The notes under the pieces were generated by a model. It worked only from the letters and a program-made list of their open reading frames with translations. It searched no databases and was not told the DNA's origin. A program made the position numbers and the translations under genes. 64,000 bases of DNA from Thermocaproicibacter melissae (GTDB taxonomy: Bacteria > Bacillota > Clostridia > Oscillospirales > Acutalibacteraceae): positions 1,430,001 through 1,494,000 of the forward strand of contig NZ_CP101827.1 in assembly GCF_024498295.1 (NCBI RefSeq). The letters run 5' to 3'. The first letter of the stretch is position 1. Every line of letters starts with the position of its first letter. This document shows, one piece after another, positions 18,444-27,500 of the stretch.

Positions 18444-19076
18444 TCAGTCCGTCGGCCATGCATTGGCCGGAATGTTGGAAGATACAGACGGGTTGGCTTC
18501 TTCCACGGAAGAAGTCGGCTGGGAAGACGTCGTACCCTTCAGCGTACCGGTGTTGTCTCGCCCCGGAGTAACTTCTCCCACACAGCCGTTGCTCCCGTCG
18601 TCAATCTGTCCGTCAAAGCCGGTCATGAACCCGTCAAGCTGCGGGGTGCTCAAGTCGCCGCCGATGACACGGCCGTTGTAAACAAGAATCGTGGCGCGCA
18701 TAGATTCCTGCTGCGAGTAATTCGTCACAGAGTAAATCCACTGCTGAACGGTTTTGCCCGCGTATGGCAGCAGGTCAAGGCCCTGCTCTTTCTGAATATT
18801 ATTATAGGCTATGTAAACATCGTCGAATTTCTCCGGAATGGTTACTTCGCCGGAATCAATCGGTTCGCTGTTGACCGTCCACCCGAACTGCTTGAAAAAG
18901 GCAACGCGTTCTTCATTCGTTGAAGCGGCCAGCGAATATTTTTTACCGGAGCAGACAGCCTGCGGTGGTGAATTGTGAAGCGCAGCCGCAACAATCGAGA
19001 CGGTTACAGCCGCCAGCAGAACCGCAACAATGGCAATCGTCTTTTTGCGGTTGTGCTTGATGGATAGTACGAACAT
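18444..19076 (-). CDS. DUF4830-type membrane-anchored protein
   Basis: 210 residues. A basic N-terminus and one membrane segment (about 12-34) lead to an extracellular domain with FFKQFGWTV, IPEKFDDVYIAYNNIQ, GLDLLPYAGKTV and VIGGDLSTPQLDGFM, the pattern of DUF4830. Function unknown. A polar tail rich in Ser, Thr and Pro follows. It lies 74 bp behind the EF-G-like gene. Its GGGGGGCGGAG ribosome binding site can be hidden in a hairpin with 19122-19131, suggesting coupling to upstream translation. Confidence 0.75.
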   Translation of the reverse strand: MFVLSIKHNRKKTIAIVAVLLAAVTVSIVAAALHNSPPQAVCSGKKYSLAASTNEERVAFFKQFGWTVNSEPIDSGEVTIPEKFDDVYIAYNNIQKEQGLDLLPYAGKTVQQWIYSVTNYSQQESMRATILVYNGRVIGGDLSTPQLDGFMTGFDGQIDDGSNGCVGEVTPGRDNTGTLKGTTSSQPTSSVEEANPSVSSNIPANAWPTD

Positions 19077-19080
19077 GACT

Positions 19081-19131
19081 CCGCCCCCCTAAACATTTCT
19101 TTCCTGTGGTATAGATATGCTCAGGGGGCGG
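19081..19131 (-). promoter_or_regulatory. hairpin covering the ribosome binding site of the DUF4830 gene
   Basis: On the minus strand CCGCCCCCTGA (19131-19122 and next base) can pair with TTAGGGGGGCGG, which contains the Shine-Dalgarno just before the ATG at 19076. The loop is about 30 nt. There is no T-run, so this is not a terminator. Confidence 0.4.
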
Positions 19132-19150
19132 GTAAAATACATATTTTGTT

Positions 19151-21226
19151 TTACTCTTCCGATTCCTGTCTTGCCTTGGCTTCTTCAATTACTTTTTGAG
19201 CAACCTGCTGCGGCGCTTCTTCATACCGTACAAACTCAAATGTGAAATCCCCTCTGCCTTGCGTCGTCTGGCGCAGGAAAGTGCTGAAGTCATGCATCTC
19301 CGCCTCAGGCACTTCCGCCTCGATAACTTGGTTTCCTTTATCGACCGGCTCCATGCCCAGCACGCGCCCGCGGCGCTTGTTGATTTCGCCCATAACGTCT
19401 CCCATGTTGGCGCCGGGAACCGTGCATTTCAAATGGCCGATCGGCTCCAAAAGAACAGGGGAAGCCTGCGGCATGGCTGCTTTATAAGCCAAGTTTGCCG
19501 CCACTTTGAACGACATTTCGGAGGAATCCACCGGATGGTAGGAACCGTCATACAGCGTTGCACGCAGTCCGACGACCGGGTACCCTGCCAGCGGCCCGCA
19601 CTGTACACTCTCACGCAGGCCCTTTTCCACAGCCGGGAAGAAATTCTTCGGAACGGCGCCGCCCACAACGCGTTCGCTGAATTCCAGCGTTTCGCTGTCG
19701 CATGGTTCAAATTCAATCCATACATCACCGTACTGCCCGTGCCCGCCGGTTTGCTTCTTGTATTTGCCCTGCATCTGGACCTTCTTGCGAATCGTCTCGC
19801 GGTAGGCCACGCGCGGCTTTTCGAGGACAACCTCCACCCCGAACTTCTTCTTGAGCTTCGCCGTGATGACATCCAGATGCTGTTCGCCAAGTCCGGATAG
19901 AATCATCTGATGCGTTTCGCTGTTGGTGCGGAAATGGATGGTCGGGTCTTCTTCTTCAAGACGGGCAATACCCTGCGAGACCTTGTCCTCCTCGCCTTTT
20001 TTCTTTGGAAGAACTGCCATGGAAAGGTTCGGGTTTGGATAATCAACGCCCTCAAGTTTCACCTTCCGCGCGGAGGAACAAAGCGTGTCGCCGGTTTTTG
20101 CACTCTGGAGCTTTGGCACAACGCCAATATCGCCCGCACCGATGTAGGGGACGTCAATCTGCTTCTTTCCGCGCATCACAACCGTTTTGCCGATGCGTTC
20201 CGTCTCCCCGGTGCGCATATTGACAAGCTGCGTGTCCGCTGAAACCTTTCCCGAAAACACCTTCAGGTAGGATAGCTTGCCGATGAACGGGTCCGCTACG
20301 GTCTTAAAGACAAGCGCAGCAGCCGGAGCGTTCGGATCCGCGCTGAGTTCAACCGGGTTGCCGTTCTCATCCTCGCCGATTTCACTTGACTTATCGGCAG
20401 CGGTAGGTGCAAGCCAAGTCAAGCCGTCCAAGAGTTGGTCAATTCCGTTCAGCAGCATCGCATCGCCGCAGAAAACCGGTGAAACCGTACCTGCTTTAAC
20501 GCCCTTGCTGATGCCGACAATCACTTCCTCCGGAGTAAATTGCTCGCCCGAGAAATACTTTTCAAACATCTCGTCGCTTGTTTCGGCGACGGCTTCATAA
20601 ATCGCCGTACGCAGGCCATCGAGACGGGTACCCATGTCCGGCATCTTCACGTTGACGGCTTTGCCGTCGCGATATTCATAGGCCTTATATTCCAGCACAT
20701 TCACATAGATGTTTGCCTTGCCGTCGCGGATATAAGGAACGACGACCGGGCAGACGGACGGGCCAAACGAAGCCTTTAGGTTCTCAAATACTTTATAAAA
20801 ATCTGCGCTTTCTTCGCACAGGCCGTTCACGAAGAAAATCTTGGAAAGGCCACGCTTCTCTGCGGCAGCCACTGCTTTTTCCGTTCCGACGTTGACGCCG
20901 TCTTTCCCAGAAACCGTAATCAGCACGGAGTCCGCCGCACGCACAGCTTCGCAAAGTCCTCCCGCAAAATCGAACAGGCCGGGAGCGTCAAGCAGATTAA
21001 TTTTGTAATTCTTCCACTCCAAAGGAGCCGTTGCTGCCATAACGGATGTTTTACGCCGAATCTCCTCAGGGTCGAAATCACTTACCGTGGTTCCGTCGTC
21101 GACTTTGCCCAGGCGGTCGGTTGCACCGGAAAGATACAGCATGGCCTCCGTCAGGCTTGTTTTGCCGGCACCGCTGTGCCCCGCGAGTGCAATGTTCAGG
21201 ATTCTGTTAGCCTCGTATTGTTTCAC
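19151..21226 (-). CDS. EF-G-like translational GTPase (divergent paralogue)
   Basis: 691 residues with EF-G domain order: GTPase domain (1-270), beta barrel (about 300-380), then domains III-V. G1 is AGHSGAGKTSLTEA near 15 and G3 is DAPGLFDFAG near 80, where EF-G has DTPGHVDF. The guanine-specificity motif NKMD is replaced by VNGLCEES near 135. Domain IV is well kept (KKQTGGHGQYGDVWIEFEP). It belongs to the EF-G-like group that often coexists with the housekeeping fusA; its exact ribosomal role is unknown. The start is GTG with AAAGGAG upstream. Confidence 0.85.
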   Translation of the reverse strand: MKQYEANRILNIALAGHSGAGKTSLTEAMLYLSGATDRLGKVDDGTTVSDFDPEEIRRKTSVMAATAPLEWKNYKINLLDAPGLFDFAGGLCEAVRAADSVLITVSGKDGVNVGTEKAVAAAEKRGLSKIFFVNGLCEESADFYKVFENLKASFGPSVCPVVVPYIRDGKANIYVNVLEYKAYEYRDGKAVNVKMPDMGTRLDGLRTAIYEAVAETSDEMFEKYFSGEQFTPEEVIVGISKGVKAGTVSPVFCGDAMLLNGIDQLLDGLTWLAPTAADKSSEIGEDENGNPVELSADPNAPAAALVFKTVADPFIGKLSYLKVFSGKVSADTQLVNMRTGETERIGKTVVMRGKKQIDVPYIGAGDIGVVPKLQSAKTGDTLCSSARKVKLEGVDYPNPNLSMAVLPKKKGEEDKVSQGIARLEEEDPTIHFRTNSETHQMILSGLGEQHLDVITAKLKKKFGVEVVLEKPRVAYRETIRKKVQMQGKYKKQTGGHGQYGDVWIEFEPCDSETLEFSERVVGGAVPKNFFPAVEKGLRESVQCGPLAGYPVVGLRATLYDGSYHPVDSSEMSFKVAANLAYKAAMPQASPVLLEPIGHLKCTVPGANMGDVMGEINKRRGRVLGMEPVDKGNQVIEAEVPEAEMHDFSTFLRQTTQGRGDFTFEFVRYEEAPQQVAQKVIEEAKARQESEE

Positions 21227-21416
21227 TAAAAAGCAGCTCCTTTCAAGGGTTGAATCATCATTTAGAAAAATAGCACAGAATGTTCAACCTAATTTAGCAT
21301 AATTATAGATTTATTTAACAATTTTTGCAATGCCCCATGCTACGCTTTTCTTCCTTTTGTTACCCAATTTTAGCATTGTAATTTTATGGATTTTGCCGAA
21401 CCATGCTTTTTCGGAA

Positions 21417-21452
21417 TAAAAAGAGCACCCCCCTGTGTTTTGGAGAGTGCTC
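21417..21452 (-). terminator. second terminator after fba
   Basis: On the minus strand GAGCAC...GTGCTC closes an 18-base G-rich loop and is followed by TTTTTATT. It forms a tandem pair with 21461-21488. Confidence 0.55.
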
Positions 21453-21460
21453 GAACACAA

Positions 21461-21488
21461 AAAAGCGGCGGACAAAATGCCCACCGCC
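21461..21488 (-). terminator. terminator of fba
   Basis: GCGGTGG...CCGCCGC around a T-rich loop, then TTTTTT on the minus strand. Confidence 0.75.
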
Positions 21489-21502
21489 TGATTTTGAAGG
21501 AA

Positions 21503-22441
21503 TTAAGCTTTGCCTGCGCAGCCGAGAACCGCGGTAATCTTATGGGCAACAAGTGCCTTCACAGCCTCACGGCCATCGCCCAGATACTGGCGCGGATCGA
21601 AATGGTCCGGATGCTCAACCAGGTGTTTGCGAATGCTGCCTGTCATGGCAAGGCGCAGGTCAGAGTCGATGTTAATCTTGCAGACAGCCATGGTAGCAGC
21701 CTGACGAAGCATTTCTTCCGGAATGCCGATTGCATCCGGCATCTTGCCGCCGAACTCATTGACCATCTTGACATATTCCTGCGGAACGGAAGAAGCGCCG
21801 TGCAGAACAATTGGGAAGCCCGGCAGGCGGTCGGAAACTTCTTTCAGAATGTCGAAACGGAGGCGCGGCTTCTGGCCCGGCTTAAATTTGTAAGCGCCAT
21901 GGCTTGTACCAATGGCAATTGCAAGGGAGTCGACGCCAGTGCGGGTTACGAAATCCTGAACTTCGTTCGGGTCGGTAAACTGAGCTTTGTCTGCGTCTAC
22001 GTTAACAGCGTCTTCAATACCGGCAAGTCTGCCGAGTTCAGCTTCAACCGTTACACCGTATTTATGCGCATATTCTACAACCTTGCGGGTTTCAGCAACA
22101 TTTTCTTCATAGGGCAGTGAAGAACCGTCGAACATGACGGAAGTAAAGCCGTCATCAATGCAGTCTTTGCAGACTTCAAAAGATGCACCGTGATCCAAGT
22201 GAAGAACGATCGGAATTTCCGGATGCACCACAACAGCAGCCTCAACGAGCTTTTTGAGGTAGGCGGGGCTTGCATATTTGCGCGCGCCTGCAGAAGCCTG
22301 AAGGATAACCGGTGCCTTCAGTTCAGCAGCTGCATCGGTAACACCCTGAACAATTTCCATATTGTTGATGTTGAATGCACCGATTGCATATCCGCCTTCG
22401 TATGCCTTTTTGAATAGTTCTTTCGTATTGACCAACGACAT
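21503..22441 (-). CDS. fba: class II fructose-bisphosphate aldolase
   Basis: Zinc aldolase of glycolysis, 312 residues. AFNINNMEIVQG near 22, metal and catalytic blocks LHLDHGASFE near 80 and SVMFDGSSLPYEEN near 105, AELGRLAG near 134, and GTSHGAYKF near 180 are visible, as is LHGASSVP near 213. The length and blocks fit the FbaA/GatY-like group acting on fructose 1,6-bisphosphate; a tagatose activity cannot be excluded by eye. GTAGGAGTG precedes the ATG. Monocistronic, with two terminators downstream. Confidence 0.93.
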   Translation of the reverse strand: MSLVNTKELFKKAYEGGYAIGAFNINNMEIVQGVTDAAAELKAPVILQASAGARKYASPAYLKKLVEAAVVVHPEIPIVLHLDHGASFEVCKDCIDDGFTSVMFDGSSLPYEENVAETRKVVEYAHKYGVTVEAELGRLAGIEDAVNVDADKAQFTDPNEVQDFVTRTGVDSLAIAIGTSHGAYKFKPGQKPRLRFDILKEVSDRLPGFPIVLHGASSVPQEYVKMVNEFGGKMPDAIGIPEEMLRQAATMAVCKINIDSDLRLAMTGSIRKHLVEHPDHFDPRQYLGDGREAVKALVAHKITAVLGCAGKA

Positions 22442-22545
22442 TGGCTGTCACTCCTACCTTGCAATTTAGATTCTTTTAGATTCTTAAATTATTATACCGC
22501 GTTCACGGGAAAAGATAAAGACAGATTGTTAAAAATTTAATTTGT

Positions 22546-23352
22546 TTATTTTTGTTTATTCTTGTAACGTTTATCTAAATTTTGAAACATTTCCGGATGA
22601 TTGCGGCTGAAATGGAAAATATATTGCTGGGCGATTCCAGCGTACGGCCCGAAATCTTCGGCGCGCTTCCCGGGAAAGAGCGTTTTCATCGCACGTTTCA
22701 TCCACACATCCATGGGGAAAGCGTCAAGGCGATGGAGTCCGTAAAGAAGTGTGCAGTCCGCAACCTTCGGTCCTACACCGGGCAGTTCCGTCAGCTTTCG
22801 GCGCGCTTCATCCAGCGGCAAACGGCGAAGCGCATCCCAATCGATTTTCCCCTCTGCCGCGCGCCGTGCCGCAGCTGAGACATAAGCGGCGCGAAAACCG
22901 CAACCGATGCCGCGCAGCTCGGTTTCACCGGCCTTGGCAAGCGCCTCCGGAGACGGAAAGGTAAAATGGCCGCCTTCCATGGGTTTTCCCCACCGGACAC
23001 TGAGCCGTTCCACGAGTCCCTTGATTCGCCCGACATTGTTGCACTGTGAGAGGATGAACGAACAAAGCGTCTCCCACGGATCTTGGTTCAGGATACGAAT
23101 ATCCGGCGCATATTCTGCCGCCTGTGCGAGCACCGGATCCATCGTGCAGAACTCCGCGCGGATTTTCTCATAATCGAGGTCCATGTCGAAATACCGCGCC
23201 CAAAATTCATCGTGCAGAACCCTGTTGAAATTTTCCTTTGTGATGCGCAAATATCTTCCGCGGGCTACTCCCTCCCAAGCTCCGTCAGGCATCCGCTTCC
23301 AGCGGAAGGATTGGCCGCAGTCGAGCGTTTGACTCAATGTTTCAAATTTCAC
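22546..23352 (-). CDS. OGG-type 8-oxoguanine DNA glycosylase
   Basis: Removes oxidised guanine from DNA. The N-terminal TBP-like domain begins SQTLDCGQSFRWKR, typical of OGG1. The helix-hairpin-helix is ELPGVGPKVADCTLLYG with the catalytic Lys, followed by FPMDVWMKRAM with the catalytic Asp, both in the last third. The chosen GTG start (268 residues) has AAAGGTG at good spacing, and the protein then begins where family members do. The frame stays open to 23505, but that extension has no ribosome binding site and covers the DnaA-box-like region. Confidence 0.88.
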   Translation of the reverse strand: MKFETLSQTLDCGQSFRWKRMPDGAWEGVARGRYLRITKENFNRVLHDEFWARYFDMDLDYEKIRAEFCTMDPVLAQAAEYAPDIRILNQDPWETLCSFILSQCNNVGRIKGLVERLSVRWGKPMEGGHFTFPSPEALAKAGETELRGIGCGFRAAYVSAAARRAAEGKIDWDALRRLPLDEARRKLTELPGVGPKVADCTLLYGLHRLDAFPMDVWMKRAMKTLFPGKRAEDFGPYAGIAQQYIFHFSRNHPEMFQNLDKRYKNKQK

Positions 23353-23482
23353 GCCGTTTTCACCTTTTTCGCCGCCTGTTTTGACCATTTTCGTCATCAT
23401 AACACAAAAAGTGCGGTTCAGCAACAAGCGGTCATTACGGAATGTAATCAAAATAAATTTCAAGTCTGGTTTACATAATTTT

Positions 23483-23675
23483 ATATCCACATTTTTCGAT
23501 TCCACTTTTCAGAACAGGCTGTAAGGGCACTTATTCACATTTTCCACATAGTTTTCCACCGTTATCCGCTTAGTTTTCCACGGATTATGTAAACCGGTAC
23601 AAATACGCCTGGTATAAAATCCGCCGTTTTGGTAATTTTTGCCTGTGCAAAGACTGTTTGAATCTGTGTGGTTAA
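23483..23675. other. cluster of DnaA-box-like nonamers
   Basis: Near-matches to TTATCCACA lie at 23483 (ATATCCACA), 23531 (TTATTCACA), 23540 (TTTTCCACA), 23552, 23562 and 23574, with an inverted TGTGGTTAA at 23667. A 12-bp inverted repeat GGTTTACATAAT/ATTATGTAAACC (23469 and 23585) flanks them. Whether DnaA binds is unproven; no replication gene is near. Confidence 0.35.
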
Positions 23676-23736
23676 ATACCATAAAAAAAGCCATCGCAAA
23701 ATAACCGAATTCCCTCTTCTGAGCATGCTAAATTTA

Positions 23737-23745
23737 TGTTATAAT
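23737..23745 (+). promoter_or_regulatory. extended -10 promoter of rlmB
   Basis: TGTTATAAT, an extended -10 box, about 37 nt before the ATG. No good -35 box. Confidence 0.5.
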
Positions 23746-23781
23746 GTAGAAAATACAAAAAACAAGGAGTTTTACGATACA

Positions 23782-24549
23782 ATGGAGCACAGTGAAAAAA
23801 ATCCCGCAGAAGGCATCATCGCAGGCCGCAACGCAGTGGCAGAAGCGCTGAAAAGCGGGCGTCCGGTGGACAGCCTCATCGTTGCGCGGGGAGACCGCTC
23901 CGGCAGCCTTTCCATGCTGATTGCCAAAGCGAAAAAACTCGGCATCGTCGTGAAGGAAGCCGACCCTGTAAAGCTCGACCACCTGAGCGGTGGCGCGGTT
24001 CACCAGGGTGTGGTCGCACTGGCCGCCGCAAAAGGATATTCCACCGTTGACGATATTTTCGCACTTGCGGAAAGCCGCGGCGAAGCTCCGTTCATCATTC
24101 TTGCCGACGGTCTCGAAGATCCCCACAACCTCGGCGCCATTCTGCGCGTAGCGGAATGTGCAGGCGCCCATGGAATCATCATTCCGAAGCGGCGCAGCGT
24201 CGGCCTTACAGTATCCGTGGGCAAAGCGAGCGCCGGTGCCGTGGAATATGTTCCCGTCGCCCGCGTTACGAACCTTGCGGACACCATTGAAGATCTGAAA
24301 AAGCGCGGCGTGTGGGTTTACGCCGCAGATATGGATGGTCAGAGCTGGTGCCAAACCGATTTTTCCGGACCTGTGGCAGTTGTAATCGGCTCCGAGGGTT
24401 TCGGCGTCAGCCGCCTGATTCGCGAAAAGTCCGACTTAGTAATATCCCTGCCGATGATGGGCAAGATAAACTCGCTGAACGCCTCTGTAGCATGCGGAAT
24501 CATCTGCTACGAAATTGTGCGCCAGCGAAAAGGTATTCCTGCAAAATAA
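23782..24549 (+). CDS. rlmB: 23S rRNA 2'-O-ribose methyltransferase, RlmB/TrmH (SpoU) family
   Basis: Methylates the ribose of a guanosine in 23S rRNA using SAM. A substrate-binding domain (EGIIAGRNAVAEAL near the start, then GAVHQGVVALA near 75) precedes the knotted SPOUT domain. The three SpoU motifs are visible: ADGLEDPHNLGAILRVAEC, VVIGSEGFGVSRLI and LPMMGKINSLNASVACGI. It is 255 residues from the ATG at 23782; AAGGAG is 12 nt upstream, a long spacing, but no nearer start exists. It precedes the large membrane protein gene by 18 bp and may be co-transcribed with it. Confidence 0.9.
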   Translation: MEHSEKNPAEGIIAGRNAVAEALKSGRPVDSLIVARGDRSGSLSMLIAKAKKLGIVVKEADPVKLDHLSGGAVHQGVVALAAAKGYSTVDDIFALAESRGEAPFIILADGLEDPHNLGAILRVAECAGAHGIIIPKRRSVGLTVSVGKASAGAVEYVPVARVTNLADTIEDLKKRGVWVYAADMDGQSWCQTDFSGPVAVVIGSEGFGVSRLIREKSDLVISLPMMGKINSLNASVACGIICYEIVRQRKGIPAK

Positions 24550-24567
24550 AGCGAAGGGCGGGTCGCA

Positions 24568-27500
24568 ATGAGTAACGATACGAAAGAACCCAAAAGCGAT
24601 TACACTCTCGACGAAATTCTGGCAGAAGCCAAAATTCAAAATACGGACGAAAAGTCACCTGCTGCGGAAGAAAGCGACAAACAGCCGCAGAAGCATTCTG
24701 CGGCCTTTTCCGCAGATGCCATTTTTCATAATGCCAAAAAGGCACTGCATATGGAAGCGGCTGAAGAACATCCCACGGATAAGGATAGAAAAGAAGAACG
24801 TCCCAAGAAAAGAAGATGGTCTCTCTTTCATCGCAAGAAGGAGGAAGACGACTACAACCTCGAAGATGATATTTACTACGGTCTTCAGCTAAAATCGCTC
24901 GAAGAATACCGCAAAGAATACGAAGAAACCATCCGGCTTGACACAAAGCCTATTCGGGAAGCAGAAGCTGCTCACGAGCGCAAACGCCGCGCCATCAACG
25001 AGGCGCTATGGGGAGACGAAGCCGGTCCGCATGGCTCCGATGAATCTCCGGAACAGGCGGAAGCCGTCTCTGAACCGGCCGAGGAGCTGAAATCGAAACC
25101 AACACCCGAAAAAGAGCCGGAAGCTCCGGCTGCGGCCGCTGTCTCAGAACCGCAGAAATCCACTGAGCAGAGCGTCTCTGTCCCCGAAAAGAAGATGCAG
25201 ATTTTGATTTCGGACGAACCGGAAAAAAACGTCCGTGTGGAATCGGCCGAAACCAAATCGCAGGCCAAGCCCGTAACACAAGTCGAATCGAGCGAACGTC
25301 AGGAATGGCTTGAGCGAATTTTCCGGCAAGCCGGTCTTACGGACGACGACGTATTCGACAGCATCGCACCGGAATTTCCGGAGACTCCGCCGCATCCGCC
25401 GACTCCCGAAAGGCCGCCTGTGCCTCCTTCGGTAGAACCGGGGCCGCCGCTGGAACCGGAAAGGCAACCGCCCGTTCAGGAACCGCCTGTTGACCCGGTT
25501 ATCATACCGCCCCGCGCGGAAGAAAAGCCGAATAGTTCCACAGAGTCGAACAAGCCTTCAGAGGAAACTCCGCCTTCTGCGCCGACCAAACCGGAAGCGG
25601 TAGAGGAAAAAATCTCCGCTGTTCTGCGCGAAGAACCGGAAGGTACTAAAGATACGGAGGCATCGCTCAAAGAAGATTTTGCTGCGGCCGCTCCGGAAAC
25701 GACATCGGAAGAAACCGCAGCTTTCGCACAAGAAACTGCATCTGCGCAAAGAGAGGCGGCAGAAATCGCCGCAGAAGGAGCAGCATCTTCCAGCGCTGAC
25801 AGTTCTTCTGCCGCTACCGAACGAACGGATCAGGAAGAAACGCCGGCTCCTGTGAAAGAGCCAGTCTCCGTACCGCAGCAGAAGAAAGAAACCCCGCTGC
25901 CGCCGGCCGAACGGGAACCTTTCCGCAGAGAATATCCGCGCTACCGTTCGGACAACCTTCCGCTCCATGTGATTAACCTCGGCACGTTCCAAGACGCACT
26001 TCAGGCCGAAGCGCATTTCTATGCACCGAAAGAGCCAGACGCTCCGGCGCCGATTCCGTTCCATCCGGCAAAGGATGTTTCCGCGGAGTCGCCTGCTGTT
26101 TCGGAGCAGACAGAAAACGACGAGGTTCGCGAAAATATCCGCGAATTTCCGGTTATGGAGCGGCCAAAGCCAGAAAAAAGGCGCTTCCGCATTTTCGGCA
26201 GTGACGAGGACCCTGCTCCGGCAGAAGGTCCTTCTTACGATTCCGGTGATGAGCTGGAGGACTACAATTCCCCGGCTGATGCGGAATCGGTTCTGAACGA
26301 CCTTCGTGCCAATGTGCACAGGCTGTTTCTGCGTTTTTTTGTAACACTTTTCTTTAGTCTTATCCTAACCGGTTTTTCCATCGCCTGGGAGCATTCTTCC
26401 CTGCTTCCGGCGCAGCTACATAGCGTATACACCGAAAAGAGTTTTCTGATTATCGAGTTGATTTTCCTCACAGCCTCTGCCGCCTTCAGCATTCCGGCGA
26501 TTCAGAATGGTCTTTCCGGCCTCTTCCGACTTCAGGCAAATTCCGACAGTGCCGTCGCCGTAGCCGTGCTTACCGCTTTGGCGCACAACGTCAGCCTGCT
26601 GTTTACGGGGTTCCCCGCCGGCAGCCGTCTGTATTCGGCTCTTGCGGGATTCGCATTGTTCCTCAATGCTGCAGGCAAGCTCAGCATGGCGAGGCGAATC
26701 CTGCGCAACTTCCGGTTTGTATCTTCGCCGGAGGACAAATACGCGGTGCAGATTTACGACGATTACAACACCGCAATTCAGATGTCAAAATTCTACGGCG
26801 CAGACGGGCCGAAAATCGCCTACCAGTCGAAGGTTAAGTTCCTGCGCCATTTTCTCAAGCACTCCTTCTCTTCCGACCCGAGCGACCATATTTCGCAGAT
26901 TCTCGCGCCTGCCGGATTTATCGGCAGCATCATTCTGTTGATTGTGACCGCTTTCCTGACAAAGAGTGCATCGTCAGCGTTTGCGGCATTTACCGTAGGC
27001 AGCTGCCTGAGCGTGCCGTTCGGAGCAACGCTCAGCGTCAACCTTCCGCTTGCCCGCCTGAATCGGGTTGCTTCCCGCTGCGGCGGAATGGCAGTCGGCT
27101 GGGATGCAATCGACCGCTTTACCGGCACAGACTCGGTGCTGGTAGACGCAGGAGAGCTGTTCCCCCGCGGCACCGTCGTGCTGAACGGAATTCAGACGTT
27201 CGCGGGGCAGCGTATCGACGAAGCGATTCTGGAAGCCACAGCACTCACCTCCGCAATCGGCGGAACGCTGAGTGACCTGTTCAGCCAAATCGTGAAGTCG
27301 CGCAGCGACATTCTGCCGAATGTCGAGCATCCAATCTATGAGGAAGGGCTCGGAATTTCCGGCAAGGTAAATGACCGCATCATTCTGGTCGGCAACGGTG
27401 AGCTTCTGAAAAAGCATGGCATTGAGGCACCGTCCCACGACTACGAGGAAAAGTACCGCCGAGGCGGGAAGGTTCCCGTTTACCTTGCTTCCGGCGGAGA

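Noticed and set aside
23353-23505. An N-terminal extension of the OGG-type glycosylase
   Set aside because: No ribosome binding site, not matched by the family's usual start, and overlaps the DnaA-box-like repeats.
25369-25500. A Pro-rich segment as a tandem repeat
   Set aside because: The PP/EP-rich stretch of the pseudo-ATPase is low complexity but has no fixed repeat unit.
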